From positions 1 through 9,064 of the forward strand of contig JAGOGF010000104.1 of the NCBI GenBank assembly GCA_017996845.1: DNA of 9,064 nt, read 5' to 3'. This document shows, piece by piece, positions 1-6,232 of this stretch (its first letter is position 1; each line of letters starts with the position of its first letter). A model generated the notes under the pieces. That model worked only from the letters and a program-made list of their open reading frames with translations, ran no database searches and had not been told where the DNA came from. This DNA is from Butyrivibrio sp. GTDB lineage: Bacteria > Bacillota_A > Clostridia > Lachnospirales > Lachnospiraceae. Both the position numbers and the translations under genes were made by a program.

Positions 1-279
1 GGTATCAGAAAATCACTTGGTGCAAGAACGGAATCTATCCTGCTGCAGTTTCTGGCAGAGGCTGCAATTATTACACTGCTTGGTGGAATTATCGGAATTG
101 CGATTGGTGTAGCAGGAGCATTTGCAATATGCGGAGTGATCGGATTCAGCGCGAAGGTTGAAGTACCTACAGTAATCATTGCCACAATTTTCTCCTCTGC
201 AGTAGGTATCTTTTTTGGAATCTATCCTGCCAAAAAAGCAGCAAAACTCAGTCCGATTGAGGCACTTCGTCATGAATGA
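1..279 (+). CDS. ABC transporter permease, FtsX/MacB family (C-terminal part)
   Basis: The open frame enters from the left edge and stops at TGA 277-279, giving 92 residues with no start in the window. It begins GIRKSLGAR, followed by a residue run like ILLQFLAEA and a Gly-rich hydrophobic stretch. This is the hallmark of the last cytoplasmic loop and final two membrane segments of MacB/FtsX-type permeases. Membrane segments are about residues 22-42 and 56-74. The end, PAKKAAKLSPIEALRHE, is the classic cytoplasmic tail of the family (P..AA...PIEALR). Such permeases work with a partner ATPase in export or mechanotransmission, for example of antimicrobial peptides or lipoproteins; the substrate cannot be told from this fragment. 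The ATPase is expected further upstream. A stem-loop follows about 50 bases after the stop, so it probably belongs to a different transcript from the genes downstream. Confidence 0.9.
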   Translation, partial: GIRKSLGARTESILLQFLAEAAIITLLGGIIGIAIGVAGAFAICGVIGFSAKVEVPTVIIATIFSSAVGIFFGIYPAKKAAKLSPIEALRHE

Positions 280-325
280 TACAAAAACAGATGGAAAATT
301 GATTAAAAAATTGTTGTAATGGTAG

Positions 326-358
326 CAGGCCTGTGACAGAACAATCGTCACAGGCCTG
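326..358 (+). terminator. Perfect 12-bp stem-loop after the permease gene, possible terminator
   Basis: CAGGCCTGTGAC at 326-337 is exactly complementary to GTCACAGGCCTG at 347-358, with a 9-base loop (338-346). The stem is GC-rich and sits 46 bases beyond the permease stop. It lacks the U-run directly after the stem that an intrinsic terminator needs. The nearest T-run is TTTTT at 378-382, preceded by a weak GTC/GAC hairpin (366-368 with 375-377). It may therefore be a transcript-end protecting hairpin, an imperfect terminator or a protein-binding site. Confidence 0.45.
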
Positions 359-453
359 TAATGTGGTCAAAAAAGACTTTTTGTGGTATGATTCTGTGCG
401 GAAATAAATATGGCGGAAATTTGATGAAATGCTAACTGATTGTATCTATTATG

Positions 454-483
454 TTGGTTATTATATGGATTTTAGCATATTAT
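454..483 (+). promoter_or_regulatory. Candidate sigma-A promoter for the adenylation/decarboxylase/carrier operon
   Basis: TTGGTT at 454-459 and TATTAT at 478-483 are separated by 18 bases in a very AT-rich stretch. Transcription would start near 490 and leave a leader of about 110 bases that includes the inverted repeat at 509-542. An alternative pair is TTGATG (421-426) and TATCTA (443-448) with 16 bases between. AT-rich DNA gives many such matches, so this is a tentative call. Confidence 0.3.
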
Positions 484-508
484 ACATTTTTTATTTCAGC
501 TTCTGAGA

Positions 509-542
509 AAGTACTGCGTCAGGATTTGAGTTAAAAGTACTT
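509..542 (+). repeat. Inverted repeat in the leader of the adenylation gene
   Basis: AAGTACT at 509-515 pairs with AGTACTT at 536-542, leaving a 20-base loop. The core AGTACT is itself a palindrome, so the two copies also read as a direct repeat 26-27 bases apart. Two copies of a palindrome upstream of an operon could be a dimeric regulator site or an RNA hairpin. The stem is short and AT-rich, so chance is not excluded. Confidence 0.35.
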
Positions 543-585
543 ATTGTCATTGTGGCTGAATATGAGATTTTATTACATTTGCAGC

Positions 586-591
586 AAGAGG
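586..591 (+). promoter_or_regulatory. Ribosome binding site that fixes the adenylation gene start
   Basis: AAGAGG lies 6 bases before ATG 598. The frame is open further upstream (TTG 544, ATG 562), but those starts have no Shine-Dalgarno match. They would also add residues that precede the usual start of adenylation domains. Confidence 0.6.
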
Positions 592-597
592 CGGAAG

Positions 598-2130
598 ATG
601 AATCGAAATATACTCATGTGGTTGGAAAACTCTGCGGAGAAATATCCGGCTAACATCGCGTTTAGCGACGTTAATGAAGAAGTTACTTATGCGGATTTAA
701 AGAATCGTGCACGTACGATCGGAAGTTTTCTTGCAGACAGGATCAAGCCATGCAGTCCGGTTGCATTTTATCTGGAAAAAAGCGCTCTTGCAATGTGTGG
801 GATGCTGGGAGCTGTTTATGTGCGTGGATTTTACAGTGTTCTGGATATCAGACAGCCACATGCACGTACAGAAAAAACATTGGAAGTTCTGAAACCTGCA
901 GTTATACTGACAGATCATATAAATTTTCAAAATGCACTTACCTTCTCAGAAAATGCACCAATTTTTTGCCTGGAAGACATTTTACAGCAGAGGATTATTG
1001 ATGAGGAAAAACTGGAAAAAATACGCAAAACAGCTATGGATACAGATCCTCTTTATGTCAACTTTACAAGTGGCAGTACAGGGATTCCTAAAGGCGTTAC
1101 GGTATGTCATCGTTCTGTGATTGATTTTATTGAATGTTTTGTTTCTACTTTTCAGATTCGGGAAAGTGATGTCATTGGAAACCAGGCACCGTTTGATTTT
1201 GATGTTTCAGTAAAGGATATATACAGTGCGATGATTACAGGTGCCAGGGTACAGATCATCCCAAGAGATTTTTTCAGTGCACCGATTTTACTTATGGATT
1301 ATCTTTTTGAAAATCAGGTTACCGTGCTGATATGGGCTGTCAGCGCCATGTGCTTTGTTTCAATCATGAACGGGCTGTCCTATAAGGTGCCGGAAAATGT
1401 ACGAATGATCATGTTCAGTGGGGAGGTCATGCCTATAAAGCATTTGAAAGTATGGCAAAAATATCTTCCGAATGCTTTGTATGTTAATCTTTACGGGCCG
1501 ACCGAAATCACCTGCAACTGCACCTATCATATACTTGAACGTGTATATGAAGATACGGAGACCATTCCTGCCGGAATACCGTTTGAAAATGAAAAGATAT
1601 TTTTGCTTGATGAACACAATCAGGAAGTAAAACAGCCAGGGATGGAAGGAGAGATTTGTGTTTCGGGCACTTGTCTGGCACTTGGATATTATAATGATCC
1701 GGAACGGACAGCGCAGGCATTTATGCAGAATCCGCTGAATCCTTTTTATCACGAAAGAATGTATCGAACAGGAGATATCGGAAAATATGATGCTGCAGGA
1801 AATTTGATTTATGTATCAAGAAAAGATTTCCAAATCAAACATCTTGGACATCGGATCGAACTTGGTGAAATTGAGACTGCAGCAATGTCAGAAGATGGTG
1901 TCACAAGAGCCTGTTGTATCTATGATACCGCAAAAAAGCGAATTGTACTGTTTTGTACAGGAATTTGTGATGGAAAGGAACTTTTGAAAGAACTCAGAGA
2001 GAGTCTTCCACCGTTTATGCTGCCTAACAGTTTGCATATGCTGGACGAGATGCCGCTGAATAAAAACGGAAAAATTGACAGAAAACAGCTGATGGATATC
2101 TATCTGGAGGGCAATAAGCAGAAGAGGTAA
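598..2130 (+). CDS. Amino-acid adenylating enzyme, DltA-like (ANL superfamily)
   Basis: A 510-residue stand-alone adenylation enzyme that should activate an amino acid with ATP and load it as a thioester on a carrier protein. The family core motifs are all visible: A3 TSGSTGIPKG at 157-166, A4 FDVSVKD at 201-207, A5 YGPTE at 299-303, A7 YRTGD at 389-393, A8 around 407-425 ending GHRIELGEIE, and A10 NGKID at 490-494 with catalytic Lys492. Asp202 is at the position that binds the substrate amino group in amino-acid activating domains. Length matches DltA (about 500), and it has no fused carrier or condensation domain. The partner is almost certainly the carrier encoded at 3361-3597. DltB and DltD are absent and a decarboxylase sits between the two, so D-alanylation of teichoic acid is not the obvious role. 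Lys206 falls at the position of GrsA Trp239, which hints at an acidic side chain (inference). The start is set by AAGAGG at 586-591. Confidence 0.9.
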   Translation: MNRNILMWLENSAEKYPANIAFSDVNEEVTYADLKNRARTIGSFLADRIKPCSPVAFYLEKSALAMCGMLGAVYVRGFYSVLDIRQPHARTEKTLEVLKPAVILTDHINFQNALTFSENAPIFCLEDILQQRIIDEEKLEKIRKTAMDTDPLYVNFTSGSTGIPKGVTVCHRSVIDFIECFVSTFQIRESDVIGNQAPFDFDVSVKDIYSAMITGARVQIIPRDFFSAPILLMDYLFENQVTVLIWAVSAMCFVSIMNGLSYKVPENVRMIMFSGEVMPIKHLKVWQKYLPNALYVNLYGPTEITCNCTYHILERVYEDTETIPAGIPFENEKIFLLDEHNQEVKQPGMEGEICVSGTCLALGYYNDPERTAQAFMQNPLNPFYHERMYRTGDIGKYDAAGNLIYVSRKDFQIKHLGHRIELGEIETAAMSEDGVTRACCIYDTAKKRIVLFCTGICDGKELLKELRESLPPFMLPNSLHMLDEMPLNKNGKIDRKQLMDIYLEGNKQKR

Positions 2131-2135
2131 GCAGA

Positions 2136-3338
2136 ATGACGGACGAAGAATTGCAGAAAATTGCAGAAATATATGGAACACCTGTTTATATATTTGATAC
2201 AAAGAAATTCAAAACAAGAATAAACGAAATCAAAAATATAGTAGGGGATAAAGTTCACCTTTGCTATTCCATTAAAGCGAATCCTTTTCTGATTACAGAA
2301 ATGCCAGGTGAAATAGAACATTTGGAAGTATGCTCACCCGGAGAACTGGATATATGCAGGAAGCATCACGTTCAAGGGCGGAAAATTGTTTATTCAGGCG
2401 TGTATAAGGGAACAGAGGATATTGCAGATGCAGTGGAAATACAGGCAGGTATTTATACTGCGGAGTCCATACATCAGGCAGAACTTTTGCAGATGGAAGC
2501 GGCAAAACGTGATACTATGCTTCCGGTATTGCTTCGTCTGAATGCTGGCAGTCAATTTGGCATGTCCAGAGAAGATCTGTTTTTTGTCTTTTCTCATAAG
2601 GATCAATTCCGGAATCTGCAAATAGAAGGCATTCACTTTTTTGCAGGAACACAGCGCAAAAAAATTGAACAGCAGCAAAAAGAATTGCAGATGCTCAAAG
2701 AATTGTTTGAACAGATTCATATGCAGTATGGCGTTTCCCTGAAAAAGCTGGAATATGGGCCTGGACTTCCGGTCCCATATTTTACGGGAGAGGATTTTTC
2801 TGATACACTTCGCCCACTCAGGGAACTTGCGGAAGCACTTAAGGATGCTGCGACATGGTCAGAACTGACAGTTGAAATGGGACGTTTTTTCAGTGCTGAA
2901 TGCGGATATTATCTGACTAAAGTTGTTGATCAGAAAAAAAATGAGGGAATTTCATACAGTATTCTGGATGGTGGAATGAATCATGTAACATATCTTGGAC
3001 AGATAATGGGTATGAAAAACCCGATTATCAGGCATTTGAAACCTGTGCAGAAAACAGCAGAAAATAACAGGCAGGAAAATTGGGCATTGTGCGGAAGCCT
3101 TTGTACAACAGCAGATGTTCTGACCAGGCAGACTCCCTTTTCAAATCTTGCATATGGAGATATTCTTGCATTTTGCAATATGGGAGCATATTCTGTAACT
3201 GAGGGGATTTATCTGTTTTTGAGCAGAACCATGCCTGAAATTTTGCTGTATAGTGTGGATGAAAGTGGACAGGGACAAGTATCGATTGCGCGAAAGGCTT
3301 TAGAAACAAGCGTCCTGAATATGACACAGCAACCCTGA
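2136..3338 (+). CDS. Fold-type III PLP-dependent amino-acid decarboxylase, LysA-like
   Basis: 400 residues with the alanine-racemase-like barrel followed by the beta domain of the Orn/DAP/Arg decarboxylase family. The PLP lysine is Lys48 in YSIKAN. Other family signposts are EGIHFFAGTQ near 164-173, the phosphate-binding loop EYGPG at 206-210 (usually GGG), EMGR at 247-250 (usually EPGR), ILDGGMN at 276-282, and the catalytic-Cys motif LCTTAD with Cys323 and Asp327. GDILAFCNMGAYS at 341-353 supplies the conserved Tyr352. In diaminopimelate decarboxylase the Cys motif reads CESGD, whose Glu contacts the distal end of the substrate; here Thr replaces it, so I do not call this lysA. Lying between an adenylating enzyme and a carrier, it probably decarboxylates a carrier-bound amino acid, as VinO and BtrK do. 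It starts 5 bases after the upstream stop, with GAAGAGG at 2121-2127 as ribosome site. Confidence 0.87.
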   Translation: MTDEELQKIAEIYGTPVYIFDTKKFKTRINEIKNIVGDKVHLCYSIKANPFLITEMPGEIEHLEVCSPGELDICRKHHVQGRKIVYSGVYKGTEDIADAVEIQAGIYTAESIHQAELLQMEAAKRDTMLPVLLRLNAGSQFGMSREDLFFVFSHKDQFRNLQIEGIHFFAGTQRKKIEQQQKELQMLKELFEQIHMQYGVSLKKLEYGPGLPVPYFTGEDFSDTLRPLRELAEALKDAATWSELTVEMGRFFSAECGYYLTKVVDQKKNEGISYSILDGGMNHVTYLGQIMGMKNPIIRHLKPVQKTAENNRQENWALCGSLCTTADVLTRQTPFSNLAYGDILAFCNMGAYSVTEGIYLFLSRTMPEILLYSVDESGQGQVSIARKALETSVLNMTQQP

Positions 3339-3360
3339 GAAATTGAAAAAGGAAGGATGA

Positions 3361-3597
3361 ATGATTATGGAACGGCTGATAGAATTATTGGAAGAAATAA
3401 AAGAAGATATAGATTTTGAGAATACAATGGATCTGATAGATGGGGGAATTCTGGATTCATTTGATATTTTGCAGATCATCGGTTCCCTGAATGATGAATT
3501 TGATATCTCCATTCCGGCATCAGAAATTGTACCGCAGAACTTTAACAGTGCAAAGGCGCTCTGGAAAATGGTTCAGAGACTTCAGGATGAAGCATGA
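3361..3597 (+). CDS. Acyl/aminoacyl carrier protein, DltC-like
   Basis: A small acidic helical protein of 78 residues, the usual DltC/ACP size. The motif GGILDSFDIL at 28-37 holds Ser33, the expected attachment site for the 4'-phosphopantetheine arm (DSF in place of the DSL of fatty-acid ACPs). It should carry the amino acid loaded by the enzyme at 598-2130 and present it to the decarboxylase. GGAAGG at 3351-3356 serves as ribosome site, 4 bases from ATG 3361 and 10 bases from a second in-frame ATG at 3367, so either start is possible. The stop TGA (3595-3597) overlaps the tsaE start as ATGA, which implies translational coupling. No phosphopantetheinyl transferase gene is in the window. Confidence 0.88.
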   Translation: MIMERLIELLEEIKEDIDFENTMDLIDGGILDSFDILQIIGSLNDEFDISIPASEIVPQNFNSAKALWKMVQRLQDEA

Positions 3598-4031
3598 GAG
3601 AATCAACAAGAATAGAATCCGGCAGCAGGGAAGATACCTATGAGCTGGGGAAGAGAATAGGAGAACAGGCAAAGCCCGGCATGGTTTATACACTTGTCGG
3701 AGATCTTGGCGTTGGGAAAACGGTTCTGACCCAGGGGGTTGCCGGGGGAATTGGAATAAAAGGGATTGTGAACAGTCCGACATTTACTATTTTACAGGTT
3801 TATGAGGATGGCAGACTGCCCTTTTATCATTTTGATGTTTATCGGATCGGTGATGTAAGCGAGATGGATGAAATCGGTTATGAGGACTATTTTTACGGGA
3901 ATGGGGTTTGCTTTATTGAATGGGCGGATCTGATTGAAGATATTCTGCCGGAACATTATACAGAAATTCGGATTGAAAAAAATCTTGCAAAAGGGACAGA
4001 CTATCGACTGATTACCATGACAAGATACTAG
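3594..4031 (+). CDS. tsaE: tRNA t6A biosynthesis ATPase TsaE
   Basis: 145 residues, typical for TsaE (YjeE). TsaE is the P-loop ATPase that binds the TsaB-TsaD heterodimer and is required for repeated cycles of t6A37 formation on ANN-decoding tRNAs. Walker A is GDLGVGKT at 36-43, switch-I SPTF is at 61-64, HFDVYRI is at 79-85, and the C-terminal IEW is at 108-110; all are diagnostic. The N-terminal stretch with EDTYELG matches the usual opening helix (T..lG). The start overlaps the stop of the carrier gene (ATGA), with AGGA at 3584-3587 as a ribosome site 6 bases upstream. Two other t6A genes, tsaB and tsaD, follow in the same direction. Confidence 0.95.
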   Translation: MRESTRIESGSREDTYELGKRIGEQAKPGMVYTLVGDLGVGKTVLTQGVAGGIGIKGIVNSPTFTILQVYEDGRLPFYHFDVYRIGDVSEMDEIGYEDYFYGNGVCFIEWADLIEDILPEHYTEIRIEKNLAKGTDYRLITMTRY

Positions 4032-4061
4032 GAAACGATATGAGAAAGGCTGATGCTTTTT

Positions 4062-5264
4062 ATGAAAATACTGGCACTCGATACATCAGGACTGGTTGCA
4101 AGTATTGCTGTTTCAGAAGACAGCAGACTGATTGCACAGTTCTCAATTCAATATAAAACGACTCACTCACAGACACTGATGCCAATGATGCAGACCATAT
4201 GTCAGATGATCGAACTTGATCTGCAATCAATTGATGCGATAGCAATTGCTGCAGGACCGGGCTCTTTTACAGGGTTACGGATCGGATCTGCAACGGCGAA
4301 AGGTCTGGGGCTTGCTTTGGACAAGCCGATCATACCGGTTCCTACCGTAGATGGGCTGGCTTATAATCTATATGGCTGTGAGAGGATAATCTGTCCCATG
4401 ATGGATGCAAGACGCGGGCAGATATACACAGGTGCATATACTTTTGTTCCGCAAAAAGTGAACGAAACAGATATGGAACAGATATTTGATATGCAAATTC
4501 TGCATGAACAATGCGCTATTTCTATAGAGGAGATGGCAGAATATCTGAATCAGAGGGGTGTCCCGGCAGTTTTTCTGGGAGATGCAATACCGGTCTATCG
4601 GGACAGACTGGAACATCTGATCAAGGTACCTTATACCATAGCACCAATTCATCAGGATCGCCAGAATGCTGCAGCAATTGCAGCTCTTGCGGAACAGTAT
4701 TACCTGAATGGCAGAATTGTGCGTGCATTGGAATTTGCACCGGAATATTTAAGGACATCTCAGGCGGAACGATCTGCAATTCATAATTATGGAACGGATG
4801 CGGCAGAAGAGAAAAAAATACCGGACAGAATATTTGTCCGTGAAATGAGAGCTCAAGATGTACCTGATGCAGCATTACTGGAACAGGAATATCTTGGCAA
4901 AGAGGCATGGACAGAAAAACAGATTCTGGATGCGCAGGCGCAGGATAATACCATTTATCTGATCGCAGAAAAAGCAGGGCGTATTATAGGATTATGCGGA
5001 GTGCAGAATATTTCGGGAGAAGGTGAAATCACCAACGTGTCCGTTTGTACAGACAGCAGAAGAGAGGGTGCGGCAGGCAAAATGCTTCATCAGCTTCTGG
5101 AACGCGGCAGAGGGATCGGAATATCAGCCTACACATTGGAAGTACGTGCAGGCAACCTTCCGGCAAGATCACTCTATGAACATGTGGGATTTCGATCAGA
5201 AGGTATCAGACCTGGATTTTATGAAAGTCCCAAAGAAGATGCAGTTATATATTGGCTGCGGTAA
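4062..5264 (+). CDS. tsaB: TsaB-RimI fusion: t6A subunit plus N-alpha-acetyltransferase
   Basis: A two-domain protein of 400 residues. Residues about 1-237 are TsaB, the ASKHA-fold partner that dimerises with TsaD and is needed for t6A. It opens MKILALDTS and carries GPGSFTGLRIG near 65-75, DARRGQIYTG near 115-124 and the typical end PEYLRTSQAER. A charged linker (about 238-254) follows. Residues about 256-400 are a GNAT acetyltransferase of the RimI type (N-terminal acetylation of ribosomal protein S18 in E. coli). This part has the acetyl-CoA loop RREGAAG near 333-339, YTLEVRAGN near 357-365, SLYEHVGF near 370-377 and the terminal EDAVIYWL. Stand-alone TsaB is about 230 residues and RimI about 150, so the fusion explains the size. 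ATG 4062 matches the family start. An ATG at 4053 in the same frame is closer to the AAAGG site (4045-4049) and would add three residues. The gap to tsaE is 30 bases. Confidence 0.93.
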   Translation: MKILALDTSGLVASIAVSEDSRLIAQFSIQYKTTHSQTLMPMMQTICQMIELDLQSIDAIAIAAGPGSFTGLRIGSATAKGLGLALDKPIIPVPTVDGLAYNLYGCERIICPMMDARRGQIYTGAYTFVPQKVNETDMEQIFDMQILHEQCAISIEEMAEYLNQRGVPAVFLGDAIPVYRDRLEHLIKVPYTIAPIHQDRQNAAAIAALAEQYYLNGRIVRALEFAPEYLRTSQAERSAIHNYGTDAAEEKKIPDRIFVREMRAQDVPDAALLEQEYLGKEAWTEKQILDAQAQDNTIYLIAEKAGRIIGLCGVQNISGEGEITNVSVCTDSRREGAAGKMLHQLLERGRGIGISAYTLEVRAGNLPARSLYEHVGFRSEGIRPGFYESPKEDAVIYWLR

Positions 5265-5301
5265 CAATTATAATATTAATTGCAGATAGGATAAAGATGA
5301 T

Positions 5302-6225
5302 ATGATAGATGTTTGTTTACTTGGGACCGGTGGTATGATGCCGCTTCCCCAACGATTTCTGACTTCCCTGATGGTTCGTTATAATGGAAAGAGTATTCTG
5401 ATCGATTGCGGGGAGGCTACTCAGATTGCCATGCGGAAGACCGGGTGGAGTCCCAAACCGATTGATATTATCTGTTTTACACATTATCATGCGGATCATA
5501 TCAGCGGATTACCCGGCATGCTTCTTACGATGGGAAATGCTGAGCGAACGGAACCGCTTCTTCTGATCGGACCGAAGGGACTCGAAAGAGTTGTAAATGC
5601 GCTTCGTGTAATTGCACCGGAATTACCCTTTCCAATTTTGTTTCATGAACTGGAAGATGCAGAAGAAACGATTAATCCCCAGGACATGCCTGATTTTTCC
5701 ATTAAAGCATTCAAAGTGAATCATAATGTAATTTGTTACGGATACAGTATCTTTTTGTCCAGAACAGGCAAATTCAACGTTGAGGAAGCTGTGAAGAAGC
5801 AAATCGACAGACAGTACTGGAACAGGCTTCAAAAAGGAGAGACAATTTTTTCTCCTGATGGGAGAGTATATACCCCGGACATGGTACTGGGAGAACCCAG
5901 AAAAGGCATTCATCTGACCTATACAACAGATACCAGACCAACAGAAAGTATTGTTCGAAACGCGGAAGGCGCTGATCTTTTTATTTGTGAGGGAATGTAT
6001 GGTGAGCCGGATAAAAAAGTCAAAGCAAAGGAATACAAACATATGACTTTTTATGAAGCTGCGGAACTTGCCAGAAAGGCACATGTTTCCCAGCTTTGGC
6101 TGACTCATTACAGCCCGTCTCTTGTTAATCCAAATGAATTCATGGTTGATACAAAGAAAATTTTCTCTCATACAACAGCTGCGAGGGATGGTCGCATGAT
6201 TACTTTGAATTTCCAGGAAAGCTGA
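5302..6225 (+). CDS. rnz: Ribonuclease Z-like metallo-beta-lactamase (tRNA 3' processing)
   Basis: 307 residues, about the size of Bacillus subtilis RNase Z, which cuts tRNA precursors after the discriminator base. It opens LLGTGGMMPLPQR, the tRNase Z pattern. Metal ligands are in place: H61, H63, D65 and H66 in FTHYHADHISGLPG; H141 in VNHN; D210 in YTTDTRP; and H269 in LTHYS. H247 in HMTFYEAAELAR is the catalytic His of the family. TGKFNVEEA at 155-163 matches the segment that begins the substrate arm (usually PGKFDVEKA). The arm that follows lacks the usual IPPGP signature (it reads KKQIDRQYWNRL), and the C-terminal S.RY after the last His reads SPSL. A relaxed or different substrate range is possible, but the fold and metal site are clear. 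It lies 37 bases after tsaB-rimI and just before a membrane protein gene. Confidence 0.82.
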   Translation: MIDVCLLGTGGMMPLPQRFLTSLMVRYNGKSILIDCGEATQIAMRKTGWSPKPIDIICFTHYHADHISGLPGMLLTMGNAERTEPLLLIGPKGLERVVNALRVIAPELPFPILFHELEDAEETINPQDMPDFSIKAFKVNHNVICYGYSIFLSRTGKFNVEEAVKKQIDRQYWNRLQKGETIFSPDGRVYTPDMVLGEPRKGIHLTYTTDTRPTESIVRNAEGADLFICEGMYGEPDKKVKAKEYKHMTFYEAAELARKAHVSQLWLTHYSPSLVNPNEFMVDTKKIFSHTTAARDGRMITLNFQES

Positions 6226-6232
6226 GGCGGAT

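Larger units (their letters stand above)
280..597. other. Intergenic region between permease and adenylation gene
   Basis: This 318-base gap is AT-rich. It contains the 12-bp stem-loop at 326-358, a candidate promoter at 454-483 and an inverted repeat at 509-542. There is also one hydrophobic 27-codon reading frame at 451-534 with no ribosome site, which I do not call as a gene. I see no tRNA, riboswitch fold or other RNA gene that I can name. The change of operon most likely happens here. Confidence 0.6.

Noticed and set aside
13..351. Antisense frame of 112 codons over the permease fragment.
   Set aside because: The + strand reading gives textbook FtsX/MacB C-terminal motifs. The minus frame is Cys/Ser/Asn-rich with no domain.
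2136..3338. Calling the PLP enzyme lysA (diaminopimelate decarboxylase).
   Set aside because: The CESGD glutamate is missing, the EPGR and GGG motifs are altered, and it sits between an adenylating enzyme and a carrier. A carrier-linked substrate fits better.
598..3597. Calling the trio a dlt operon for D-alanylation of teichoic acids.
   Set aside because: DltA-like and DltC-like genes are present, but DltB and DltD are absent and an extra decarboxylase is inserted. The pocket residue Lys206 also differs from DltA.
5623..6171. Antisense reading frame of 182 codons inside the RNase Z gene.
   Set aside because: It lies fully within a clear metallo-beta-lactamase gene, and its composition looks random.
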